A stretch of DNA of 64,000 nucleotides from Antedon mediterranea (Eukaryota; Echinodermata; Crinoidea; Comatulida; Antedonidae), in NCBI RefSeq assembly GCF_964355755.1, contig NC_092670.1, positions 22,317,201-22,381,200 on the forward strand, written 5' to 3'. Made by a program: the position numbers and the translations under genes. The notes below the pieces were generated by a model. It was not told where the DNA came from. It saw only the letters and a list, made by a program, of their open reading frames with translations, and did not search any database. Below, piece by piece: positions 10,681 to 23,500 of the stretch. The number at the start of each line of letters is the position of its first letter. Position 1 is the stretch's first letter.

Positions 10681-12532
10681 ATGGACAACGAAACAAAGTC
10701 AACATTGTGGCCTCCATTTGTACTGGATATCTACACCGGTTTTCAAAAATCACAGGTTTGCAATTACAATTATTCCCTAGTTATAAGGAGATATCTTTGG
10801 GACCAAACACAGCATCCATAGGATGTCCGCGCTGAATAGGAGTTGGTCGTATTGTTTAAACAAAATTATATTGTTCTAAGTGTGGAGAAATGAGATACAT
10901 TTAATAAATAACACTACTCGTTTCAATATTAATAGATTCATGTATTATTTTGACGATAATGCAAAAATGGATGAACTATGCCATTTCCATTTATTCACTA
11001 TTAACTAAAAAACTTCACATCAGAGAGATATTTCACAATAATTATAATATTATTGCCATTTTACTTTGGACATCTTTTATTTACAATGGACCCCATTTAT
11101 GAAATACTGTATCTATCATACACTGAACGTAAAATAAATTCTTGTCATCTAGATTTATATAAATCATGAAAAATGGAGATTAATAGATTCAGACTTTGGA
11201 TATATGCCATTTTGGAGTTTTAATAAAGTGATTTACTTCACAAACAAATAAAAAACATGATTGCATCTCAAAGATAAAATAAACAAAAAACCCACTGAGA
11301 CGGTTAAATTACCGTTTTCAGGTTTTTCGCGATCCAATTTTTGGTCAAAGTGAATAAGTGACGTTAAAACTGGTAATATTAAACAACAATACAATTCAGG
11401 GATCAAAATGACAAAACTTATTCATGGCCTAATTGAATTTTATTCACAATGTTTTGGAATATTTTTTTAATTGATTTTAGGTGTTGTTTGTGACAACTGA
11501 ACTGCAGTTGTATGATCTTCTTGCGATTCATCAAAATGGAATGACAGCCAATGAAATAGCCAGCAAGAAGAAACTCAATCTAGACGCAACAGAAAGAATT
11601 CTCGATTACGCAGCTGGATTAAAACTTATTTAAAAAGATCTTAGATCTGAATCTAAAACTGGTAAGCAAACAACCTGTAAGCATTATCCGACATTAGGCC
11701 TAATCCTGTCTACACTAGGCGAATATTCTATTTTTTAAAATAATAATAATAAGTCAGTTTGCGCAAAAACAAAACAATTCTTAATGGAAAACAAACTTCA
11801 TAGGCCTACTCGTACAATGGATGTAAGTGTTAGGCGTGTCTAACTTTCTTTTTGGGAAACACGATTCTTGAAAATTATCAATCAATTTCCAAAACAAAAC
11901 CAAATACAGTAGGCCTACAAACATCAAGAATCTCAACTTAATGTCATGGCAAAACTGAATTGCAAAAGAAAGTTTACAAAATAGCTTGAAATTGAAACGT
12001 CATTTCTAATATTTTTAATAGTAGCAATTTACAGCAATTATCCCGAGATTGCAGAAGTTCTACAATCAAGTAAGCCTAATAATATGGTAGCGGCTATTAT
12101 ACATGCTTCCCGTACTCAGTACCCATTGTACCAGCATTTGATGACCACGATCAAGAGCGGCCTCAACACAGAAGCTTACAAAAATGCATTTGGTTTTGAG
12201 GTAAGAAATGTATTGTAAAATATAGCCCAAATACAGTAACACCAGACATTCGAAACAAACCCTAAAACAGAGTTTTGCGACAATGCGGATTTACTGATAT
12301 ACAATACAAATTTCAACAATTTGTCCTTTCTTTTTTGTTTTTGTTTAGATGACCTCGGAGATATTCGAAAAACTTTATGAAACTGACAATGATTACTCAG
12401 CAACTTTCCAACAGTTTATGCACCAGTTATCTTCAATTACGTCTCCAGGAGTGGCAAAAGCATTCGACCTTTCACCTTTTTGTGAGATGTGTGATTTAGG
12501 AGGTAGATTTTGTTGGTTATAAAACAGGTGTC

Positions 12533-12838
12533 TCCACTGGCAAACCTTGTTTGCAAACTTGAGCAAACTTTGTCAAGACTAAAGTTTTGTGTAGTGTAGA
12601 CCAATTAAACATTGGCAAAACAAGTCTGTAGTTTTCGAAATTAGAGTTTGCAAACAAAAAGTCGGTAAATTTTGTTAGCGGAGGAATAAAAGGATACAAT
12701 TAGCTAAAATTTACAAATATAAACCAGTAGACAAACTTCAGAAAACTTCAGAGAACTAGTTTGTAGAAGTCTACACTAGCAAACTTTAGTTTGTAAATTC
12801 GAGCAAGTTCCGAGTTGCAAAGTTTGCCTACTTAAGAC
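12533..12838. mobile_element. MITE with long imperfect inverted repeats
   Basis: It lies in intron 4 of copy A. The left arm (CACTGGCAAACCTTG.. to AGTGTAGACC) is inversely repeated on the right (GTCTACACTAGCAAACTTT to GCAAAGTTTGCCTAC). It is non-coding. Exact ends are uncertain. Confidence 0.55.
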
Positions 12839-12847
12839 AAGGCGGCT

Positions 12848-12985
12848 TAAATTATTTATTTATTTCGTTTTCTTTCAGTAAGGTAGCCCACTCTCAGTAA
12901 TAAAATAAAAACTGCTCTTCCGAGGGGCCCTACGACACATTTAAACATAATTTTGAAACAACTTATACTAAACTAAAACTAATTG
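12848..12985 (-). mobile_element. LINE 3'-end fragment
   Basis: It is the reverse complement of the tail of the LINE at 9570-9676: (TTTAT)n, then TTCGTTTTC, CAGTAAGGTAGCCCAC, GCTCTTCCGAGGGGCCCTAC. It is a short 5'-truncated insertion in intron 4 of copy A. Confidence 0.8.
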
Positions 12986-13914
12986 GTACCGGTACTACAT
13001 TCAATGCATCATTCTTTCGTAGTCTGGGTTCCAGACGGAGTTTTGTCTTAATATTAGTAAAAAGATAAATATTTTGGCACATATGGCGTTTCATACGTAT
13101 ACTACTTGGTTTTTCAGACAAAAATCGAAATAAAAACAAATAAATAAAATAAAGACAATAAATACAGACTTGGGGCAAGTCTACATTCTTTCGGTGCTTT
13201 AATGACATTTTTTCTGATTTTTTACTGTGCCATGAGCAATGATTATAACAATTGATTCTTTTAAACAGGTGGATCTGGGGCATTAGCATACGCATTAGCC
13301 TCTGAATATCCAGACGCTACGGTCACGGTGTTTGACTTGGCCAATGCTGTAGAAGCGGCACTAAAAATAACACCTGACGAAACTGAAAGGCAAAGGGTAA
13401 AGTTTGTTTCTGGAGATTTCTTTCAAGATAAATTTCCTCCAGCTGACTTGTATACTTTTGCAAGAATTCTTCACGATTGGGAAGATGAGAAAGTGCATCA
13501 ACTGCTAAACAAGACTTTTAAATCTTTGAAATCTGGTAATTATTATTAAGCAATACTTTTTTTTCTCAGCCGGCCCAGGTGTGTCTGAATAAAATGAGTG
13601 AAACGGGTTGTGTTCACATCAATCTATATTAATATACAGCCGATACAATCTCCTCATTGACATCATATTATATAATTTGTTCTTTTTTTACAGGTGGTGC
13701 TGTTTTAGTAGCAGAACTGTTAATGAACGAAACTAAAACTGGTCCACTTCACACACTACGCGCCAACGTCCAGATGATGATTGAAATGTCTGGAAGAGAA
13801 AGAACTGAAACAGAGTACCGTCTATTATTGGAACAACATGGATTTGTTGATTTTGAATGCAAATTTGTTGCGGGATATAGCAGTTTTCATGCGATGATAG
13901 CTAAAAAACCTTAA

Positions 13915-14507
13915 ATACAACAAACCTGTAAATAACACAACCGGTTTGCAAAATGATGTTCACAAAACACAAATTCTGCCTGTTTCCGTACGAGGGAGAT
14001 AGTGAAATTGGGACACCATTATGTATTTGCTATTGAGTCCGCCTTGTTAGATTTAGGATTAGGGTAAATGGTTCAAGTTATTTATAATTATCTCGTGTGC
14101 CTAATGCACTTCTTTGTTGTTTTATTGGAAAATAAAAATAGTCTACATACAAAGTCAGTCGTTTTAGCAATTTTATTGTAAGTTCGGAACAGTTAAAAAA
14201 CTGGTTTATACTCTATTCATCGGACGTGTTTGTGATCACAAATCACCTGATAACTATAATACAATCGACCAGCAAAAATACCTTCATAATAACAAAAAAA
14301 TAGTATTCGTGAATAATAAAAATCACTCAAATGTGACTGTGTAGTCATTTCTATTTAGCGGTATGGTTACCGAAACGTTTGCTGCAATAAGTCTTATGCT
14401 GACTGCACTATTGGAAATAGTGCCGCTGTATTAGATACCTGTACCAACTGTATTTGCGCGATTGTGCCTATTTATCGCAGTGTGTTATTGTAGTTGTGTA
14501 TTGTAAA
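13915..14507. other. Spacer between ASMT-like copies A and B
   Basis: No gene is seen. It includes the 3' UTR of copy A (AATAAA-like element near 14130) and the proximal upstream region of copy B. Confidence 0.4.
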
Positions 14508-17500
14508 ATGGACAACGAAACTAAGTCAACACTCTGGCCGCCTCCACTTGTATTGGATATTTTCACCGGTTTTCAAAAATCACAGGTTTGTTTTTTTTCC
14601 TTTTTTTTCAACATTCATTTGATTCCATCATGGCTGACGGCCCGTGACTGAATTGATGAATGGCACAGTAGTCGGTTTTCAGTTCCTCGCATAAAGTGTT
14701 TTTTGTTATAGTTTTTTTGTTAAGCAGATTATTCTCTGGGGTTACTTTTTGCAGCATACTGGCATTGGTTCTTTTCATTCTCCAAATGATGTGTATCATT
14801 CTTTGCCAAATGTTTTTTTTTTTCTCTTTTGTGGCGCAAACACCACTTTTATTCACATTCATATTATCTCATATTAAATAAAATCGTATTATTCAACAAA
14901 TTGTAAATGTCGTTACAATTCATAAGTAACATTTTTACATATATGAATTCTGTATTACTCCTTTTTTCATTAATTTTCTTATATTTTGCTATACACTTGA
15001 CATGATCATCATTATCATCTATCCCGTTTTAAAATAGTTCACACATTTTCATTTGTTTGTTTTCATTTTACAACCTGGATTATATATGTATCACATTAAT
15101 TCCTTTTCTGATAATCGTATCAAATTAGAAATTATGTTAGCATAATAGTATTTCTTAAAGCTACCCATTTTTCTATACTTGTTTCTTTATTGTTATATGT
15201 TCCACATTCAATGTTATATAGCATATTGCTTTTAAATGAATTCCATAACGATTTACCCACTGGCTTATTTAGTGCTGATAACATTTTTATTCTATAAATA
15301 GTGAATGCTGCAAAAGTGTAAATATAATCTATTAGCTTATCTCCCGTTCTAGTATTAATTGCTTAAATGATATATTATTGTGGTTTAAACTTACAAAGAT
15401 ACTAAGCATTTTCCTCCAAAATTTCTGAATAAATCTACAACTAAAAAACAAATGATTTTCATTTTCAATTTCTCCACATTTGTCACACGTTTGTGTTTCC
15501 TTAAGTTTCCACTGATAAAGCCGTTTGTTGGTAGGCAGTACTCTATGTAACATCTTATAATTGAATTGTGCTAGTTTCTTATCTTTCATTTTACATACTT
15601 TCCGTAACCAAGATGTTTTCCAATCTATGTTGTTATCATTGAAGTATTCTTCCCATTTTAGTTATGAAATTGGAATAATGAAATATTCTTTCACAAACCA
15701 TGAGTATATTAGTTTGGTAGTATTAATCTCATCCTTATCATCACATTTGAAAATATCTACCTCCTTAATAATACGTTTCCACTGAATTGGTATTGCCTTA
15801 ATAATGCACAAATACTCATTTAACCAGTTTGTTTTACATTGTAGTTTCACTAGCATTTCCTTTGATGTTAAAAAAGTGTTCTTATTAACAATGTCTTTAA
15901 TACTGATAATGCCACTGTCAATCCAATGCTTGTAGAAAACCGATTTTTTTTTTTAGTTTAACGTAGTGGTTTCCCTGCAGTTGCTCATTCATTATATCGT
16001 TATAAGTTTCAGGTTTTTAGTCGCGTGGAAGCGACTCTATAGTTCACTATGTCGGTCGGTCGGTCTGTCGGTCTGTCGGTCTGTCTGTCTGTCGGTCCGG
16101 TATCACTATGCGTTTTATCGCTTTCTGACCTTATCTTGATATCAGTTTAATCTAGCTAAGTCAATTTTTCACAGTATATTCCTTATGGCCAGGAATCGAT
16201 GTGGTTATGTTTTCACGGTGCGCAATAAAAAATTACGCGGTCTACCCACGATTTAACGAAATCACGTTTGTAATCATATCTTCACAACCATGAATCACAA
16301 TTAAATAAAATTTGGTACTCATAAATTTCAGGGCATAAATCATCATATGGCAATACAATTACGTGCGTAGCGCATGTAACGCATGCGTACGCGCGCTTAA
16401 AATTTTCCAAATTTATTTTCGATGAAATAAGAGTACGCTTCAGGCAATTTTAAGCGTTTACAAAATTGCCATGAGTGCGCAGATTTTTGCGCGCGCATTG
16501 CGCGTTAAATGTTATTGCGCACTCTTTTTGCCTGATTTCTGTTTTCTTGACTTACTTTTCAACTAGAAATTACGTTATACGAGCACGTCAAAAGTGACAG
16601 GCTACGCACGTGTAAATTAAAAAAATATAAATGTTTTTAAACATTTCAACATTTTTAAACATGTTCAGTAATTTCGGTCAGTTGGTAGGTTGGTCGGTCG
16701 GTCTGTCTGTCTGTCTGTCGGTCTGTCTGTCTGTCGGTCTGTCTGTCGGTCGGTCTGTCGGTCCGGTATCACTATGCATTGTAGCACGCGACTTAATGGC
16801 TGTTGGCCTTGTTTGTTAGAGATTCTGTTATAATTTATGTAGGCTTTTATCATATTTGTGTAAAACAGTGGAATTTTATCAGAATTAACCTCAATAATGC
16901 TATAACATGACATATTAAGTAAAACATTAACATCACATAATTTTAGTCGCGTGGAAGCGACTCTATAGTTCACTATGTCGGTCGGTCGGTCTGTCTGTCT
17001 GTCTGTCGGTCTGTCTGTCGGTCTGTCTGTCTGTCTGTCTGTCGGTCCGGTATCACTATGCGTTTTATCGCTTTATGACCTTATCTTGATATCAGTTTAA
17101 TCTAGCTAAGTCAATTTTTCACAGAATATTCCTTATGGCCAGGAATCGATGTGGTTATGTTTTCACGGTGCGCAATAAAAAATTACGCGGTCTACGCACG
17201 ATTTAACGAAATCACGTTTGTAATCATATCTTAACAACCATGAATCACAATTAAATAAAATTTGGTACTCATAAATTTCAGGGCATAAATCATCATATGG
17301 CAATACAATTACGTGCGTAGCGCATGTAACGCATGCGTACGCGCGCTTAAAATTTTCAAAATTTATTTTCGATGAAATAAGAGTACGTTTCAGGCAATTT
17401 TAAGCGTTTACAAAATTGCCATGAGTGCGCAGATTTTTGCGCGCGCACTGCGCGTTAAATGTTATTGCGCACTCTTTTTGCCCGATTTCTGTTTTCTTGA

Positions 17501-20500
17501 CTTACTTTTCAACTCGAAATTACGTTATACGAGCACGTCAAAAGTGACAGGCTACGCACGTGTAAATTAAACAAATATAAATGTTTTTAAACATTTCAAC
17601 ATTTTTAAACATGTTCAGTAATTTCGGTCAGTATAGTTCACTATGTCGGTCGGTCCGTCTGTCTGTCGGTCTGTCTGTCTGTCGGTCTGTCTGTCTGTCG
17701 GTCTGTTTGTCTGTCGGTCCGGTATCACTATGCATTGTAGCACGCGACTTAATGGCTGTTGGCCTTGTTTTAATATAATACATTGGAATATTTTTCCATT
17801 TAGCACCATCATCATTAATAATTCTTTTTAACCAGCCACACATGAGTGCGCTAACATGAAGAGTAAAATCAGGCATTTTAATGCCTCCGATCTCATCATC
17901 ACCAATTAGAGTTTTTCTTTTTATCTTTTCCCTTTTATTTTTCCAAATAAAATTATATATTAGATTGTAACTTGTGTATATACATATTTTGGAACATCAG
18001 TGATATTTGCAGCATATGTTAATTAAGATAGTGCAAGACTTTTCAGGATTATTATTCTACCAAAAATTAAGAGATTTCTAGCATTACATTGTTTTAAAGT
18101 CCTTTATAGCTCTATTAATTTAACATCCCAGTTTTTTCTGGTACATTCTTCTGTATTATACCCTACATATATCCCTAAAATGTTGATCGGGTGTTTTACC
18201 CAATTTAATTTTAAAGGCCTATCTATTCTGTTCTTCCATTTACCAATCCAAAAAGCATTGTTTTTTTTTTATTTAGTGTCATTCGAGATACCTCACAAAA
18301 AAGTTCAATTAAACTGACTGCTGTCTTAATACTTTTGTCATTACCAACATACAAAACAGTATCATCGGCTAATTGGCTTATTCTAGCTTCTATGTTATTT
18401 TCATTATTTGGAAGTTTAATACCCTTATAATCATCTTTGTTTCTTATTCTAGATGCCATTACTTCGACCACTAAAATAAATAACAGAGCAGATAGAGGAC
18501 AACCTTGTCTAATACCTCTTTCCATTAAAATTGTTTGAAACCCAACCATTGTTAACTGTGACACATTCGACGTTATTATATAATACTTTTACCCAGTTAC
18601 AAAAGAACAATCCAAAGCTAAACTTTTCTAGAACATTGAACATAAAATCTCTACTAATAGAATCAAAAGCCTTCTTAAAATCTAAGGTAATTATTGCCCC
18701 TTCGATATCATTACATTCTGTATAATAAAGCAGGTCTTCTATTAACCGAATGTTTTCACCGGCGAAACGGCCTTTTATATATATAGCCTTTTTGGTCTTA
18801 ACTTACTATTGATTTAATAACCATTTTAAGTCTGTTGCTTAATAAATAGGCAAGAATTTTGTAAACGGTGTTTAAAAGGGTAATGGGACGCCAATTATTC
18901 ATATTTTCTCTTTCTCCATCCTTGAACAAAAGGGTGATTACACCTCGTTTTTGCGAAATGATAATTCTTGAGAATTAAAACTTTCATTTAACGCATCGCA
19001 AATTAAATGTTTAATATTATTCCAAAAGAACACATAAAATTCAACACTTAGACCATCCGATCCTGGTGTTTTATTTTTTCCATCATTGAAATGGCCTTTT
19101 TCCATTCATCAATAGTGACGTAACCTTCACAATTTTCTTTTTCTATTTCTGAAACCTTGTTTATATTAGATTTTCAAAGGTATTTCTTAATTTTTCCAGA
19201 GTTTATAACATTTTTTGCGTACAAACCTTCGAAATGTTGTATTTGTTCTTTTAAAATATCAATTGGGCTCGTTGCTAAGCTCCCATCTTTTGTAATTAAA
19301 CTTTTTATGTATTTCTTTTTAATTTTGGATTTTTCTAGCCCAAGAAAGTATTTTGTATTCCGCTCGCCTTCCTCGATCCATTTTACTGTGAACCTAATTT
19401 GCGCGCCTTTTGCTTCTACATTATCTATAGATGTTTTCAAGCTCTTTTTTTTTTTTCAATTTTATTTTCAATGGTTATGTCACAATTTTGAGTATTCAAA
19501 ATTGTTTCATGTTTCATTTAAGTTTTTTATTTGTTCTTGTAATTTTTCTTTCTTTTTATTCTGGTTTTTATTTTTTTGTTTTTCGTATGCAATTGAAAAT
19601 TCTTTTATTTTTGTTTTTACAAGCTCCCATAACAAACTTGCACTTACAGATTCTCTATTGTTTTTTAGTATTGAAACATCAATTATTTTAATTACTAATT
19701 TTGTAAATGTTTCAACTTTCAGAAAGCTAATGTTGAACATCCATAAACCAGGACCGCGTATTTTTTCATGCAAATCGATTTTAATTGATACCGCCTGGTG
19801 ATCAGTGAGAATAGCTGGACGAATGTCACAGGCTAGAACATCTCCATTTGAAAAGAGATCTTCTGATATTAACCAGTAATCCAGCCTACGGAAAATGTTG
19901 TTAAATTTCTTACGCCACGTAAATTGTCGCTTATTCATGTTTTTGGATCTCCAAATATCATTTAAATTTAAATTTTTCATTAGGTTTTTAATCGTAAAAA
20001 CAGATTTATCAGACCTATTTGCGCTACCTTTTTGGTCAAAGAACGCACTTCTATTTTTGCTTTCATTAGGAGCATAACTATTTATAATGTCTAATTCCTT
20101 TTCATTTATCATTAAATTAAGAAATATATATCTTCCATCAATATCAGTTAATTTTTTAACAATTTTGCATTCAAGACCTTTTCGTAATAGTATCGACACT
20201 CCTTTACTATGTGAATTACCTAGATGGGTTCCCTGAAGCAGACATATATCCGCTTTTTGATCTTTTACCCATTGGAATAGATTATGTTGCTTATTTATAT
20301 ATCTAGCTCCTCTAACGTTTAGTGTTATACAATGTAAATTCATAAGATTAGAGTAAAGAGCTTCACAAGGAAATTACAATATTTAGAATACATATTATTA
20401 AGATTAAATTACTTGTTTTTGTTTCTCTTTCTTAAACTTCTTTTTTTCAATACTCTTTGTTTTTAATCGCGTGGAGGACGCCACTCTATAGTTCACTATG

Positions 20501-23500
20501 TCGTTCGGTCGGTCTGTCGGTCTGTCTGTCGGTCCGGTATCACTATGCGTTTTAGCACGTGACTTATGGCTGTTGGCCTTGTTTCTTCTGTCCTACCTTC
20601 ATTTTCGGACTGTTCCTTCAGATCTCTCGCTGCTTTCTTGTTTGTGCTAACACTTTTACTTTTTTGCATACTTTTTTCAAAGTAGTCAGTTACCTTCTTC
20701 TGTTCATGCTCCTCTCTTTCCCCAACTTCCTACTCCTCTCTTTCCTCAGCTTTCTGGTCCTTTCTTTCCGCTACTTCTTGTTCCTCTCTTTCTTCAACTT
20801 CCTGCTCCTCTCCTTCGTCCACTTCCTGCTCCTATCTCTGCTCCTCTCTTTCGTCATCTTCCTGCTCATTTGTTTGTTTGTTTTATCTTTATACTGGGTG
20901 ACCTCTTCAGTCAAAGACTGATCTCCCAGAGGGCCCAGTTGGTGATCAGCATGGCTGTGATGTACTAATACACCGGTGTAACCCCTTACTTGTCTCGAAA
21001 GATGTACTATTAGGTTCTTTAAAGTGCACACGAGCAAGTTGTGTACACTGGACCTACGGTTTATAGTCCTTATCCGAGAAGACTCGTTCTACCACCAGAA
21101 CCATGGAGTGAGTGAGCCTCCTCGAACCCCTGCCGATGTTATGGCTACGTGATTACGGTTCCACTGTCTTAACCGCTCGGCCACTCACTCATTTTGGTTT
21201 GTGTGTTTTTCTATAGTGATCTCACTTGTTTCTTTCTGCGCATTTTCATCATCTAATGATTCACTACTTTCATCAATATACTAAAAACTTCATCATGTGT
21301 TTCTGTATCAGATTGTACCGTAACTACCGTAGTGGTAGTGGTAGTGGTTATCGTTAGTATTATTATTTTTGGGGTTTTCAAAGTTAAATACCGATTCCCA
21401 AACTTTATTAATGTATGCACCAGGTGAACCAGATGATGATACATTATGCGCTTCAACATTACATCTGTCCTTGTATGCCCTGGTAAATGACACTTGAAGC
21501 TGATTATATCAGATTTGCATTGAAAGCTAAATGCCCAATCTTTGTACATTTGTTGCATCTCACTTCCTGACCGTCATGAAAAGCCTGTGCTCTAAAACCA
21601 TTTATTATTATCTGTCTTGGTATTGGCGATTTTAGCTTTTCTACAACAATAGCTCTGTCACCGTTTTGCCAGCTGGTTAATTGACCATTAACTCTTATTT
21701 TTAGCCTTGTAACATCTCCCATTGGTTTGCATCCTAACGCTTTCAACTTGCTAGCAATCTCTACGTCAGCAACCGATAATGGTATATCCTTTATGACTAT
21801 TCTCGTTGTTTCAGTGTTGTTGTATGCCAAATAAGGATTTTTATCATAAATTGTAATATGACAATTCCTAATGTTTAGTCCATTCGTAATTAGTTTCACT
21901 CTATCATTTCTATTATTTAGATAAATTCGCCATAGGTTCCGTATTTTTTGAACACCGATTATACTTTCAGCAGCGATTATTTTTAGTAGGGCTATACATA
22001 GGTCTTCATCTTTAAAAAAGCTTTTTCCTGTTGGTATTTGATCAGCCTTCAAAAAGACTGGCTTCACTACACATATGCTATTTGTTTACTGTTTGTCCGT
22101 TCATCCTGTTGATTTCTTCACCGCCAGCCTGTGCAGCACGGTACATTCCTCTGTTAGTCCCGTTTCTATGGGCTTTTGACGCCATTGTTTGGCTTTCACC
22201 GGGCTTAGACGTGAACGATATACAAACTGTTTTTTCCTAATATTCACTGTGCTATACTCACTTAGAAATCAATCGAGATTTAGAAAACGTCAAATTTTAC
22301 CTATATTTCAGGAGCTGTAATAAACTATACATTGGTTAAGTAAAATCACAGCGCCCTCCAAATGTTATATCAAACAAGGCCATATAGATGGCTACAGTCG
22401 CGTGCTTAGTGTTTACCGATCGACCGACCAACCTACCAACTGACCGAAATTACTTACATTTAAAAATGATGAAATGTTTAAAAACAGTTATATTTTTTTT
22501 AATTTACACGTGCGTAGCCTGTCACTTTTGACGTGCTCGTATAACGTAATTTCGAGTTGAAAAGTAAGTCAAGAAAACATAAATCGGGCAAAAAGAGTGC
22601 GCAATAACATTTAACGCGCAGTGCGCGCGCAAAAATCTGCGCACTCATGGCAATTTTGTAAACGCTTAAAATTGCCTGAAACGTACTCTTATTTCATCGA
22701 AAATAAATTTTGAAAATTTTAAGCGCGCGTACGCATGCGTTACATGCGCTACGCACGTAATTGTATTGTCATATGATGATTTATGCCCTGAAATTTATGA
22801 GTACCGACCGACCGACATAGTGAACTATAGAGTCACGTCCACGCGACTAAAAATGTCATTATTTGTTTAAGCAAATGTAATCCTTCCCCATGGACTGAAT
22901 TGTATATTTTATTGAATATAACCAACATTAGGATTACATACATAAATGTAGGCTATACTAAGGCCAAATAGACAAACAAAAAAACTTCCTCCTCGTTATT
23001 TTAAAATAAAAAGAAAGATCAACAAGGGTTTTTTCATAAGGCTGAATTCCATCACAATGTTTTTTTTAATATTCTTTAATATTCGACTTAAATTTATTTT
23101 AGGCGTTGTTTGTGACAACTGAACTGCAATTGTATGATCTTCTTGCGATTCATCAAAATGGAATGACAGCCAATGAAATAGCCAGCAAGAAGAAACTCAA
23201 TCTGGACGCAACAGAAAGAATTCTTGATTACGCTACTGGATTAAAACTTATTAAAAAAGATTTTAAATCTGAATCAAAAACTGGTTAGTAAACGTATACA
23301 TACAACATACCTGTATGAGGCTTGCCTATTCGGGTTAACTCACCAAAGAATAATATTGTATCGCCGAAATCAAATCATGGTGTACACATAACATGTTTGT
23401 ACTAAACGATGCCAAGACTGAATTGATTCATTTCACTTCTCGCTATAGACCTTCATACTGGATACCCTCTGTTAAAATCGGTAACTCTTTGATTACCCCA

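Larger units (their letters stand above)
10681..13914 (+). pseudogene. ASMT-like O-methyltransferase copy A, nonsense codon in exon 2
   Basis: Six exons: 10681-10755, 11481-11661, 12025-12200, 12349-12502, 13269-13535 and 13694-13914. The structure is identical to copies B and C, with good splice sites. The product resembles acetylserotonin O-methyltransferase: an N-terminal winged-helix dimerisation part, the SAM-binding [13 protein letters not shown], then FARILHDWEDEKV with the catalytic His-Asp and [14 protein letters not shown]. Exon 2 has an in-frame TAA at 11631-11633 (codon 76) where copies B and C have AAA, a single A-to-T change. All later exons stay open and the catalytic His is kept, so the lesion is recent, or is a polymorphism or assembly error. 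Intron 4 carries a MITE and a LINE fragment. If the stop is real, the protein would be truncated before the SAM domain. Confidence 0.85.
14812..22260 (-). mobile_element. L1-Tx1-like LINE, multiply interrupted
   Basis: Reading the minus strand there is an ORF1 with RNA-recognition-like fold and a CCHC knuckle (22067-21504), then ORF2 endonuclease (20343-19507), a linker, reverse transcriptase (18564-18223), a C-terminal zinc-binding region (15856-15332) and a 3' UTR ending in an A-run near 14812. It is interrupted by a SINE (20876-21193) and repeats of the GTCGGTC family (16017-16814, 16941-17770, 20461-20584). ORF2 contains frameshifts and stops. The whole lies in intron 1 of ASMT-like copy B, antisense to it. 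The 5' boundary is approximate. Confidence 0.75.

Noticed and set aside
16631-17876. Open frames with repeated TDRQ or SVGLSVC peptides on both strands
   Set aside because: They are translations of the GTCGG/GTCTG arrays, with no codon bias, start context or homology.
19157-19801. 214-codon plus-strand ORF rich in Phe
   Set aside because: It is the antisense shadow of the LINE ORF2 endonuclease and linker, and its composition reflects A-rich codons on the other strand.
21308-21558. Minus-strand ORFs downstream of ORF1
   Set aside because: They lie between ORF1 and the SINE insertion in decayed LINE sequence, including a trinucleotide run; no separate gene.
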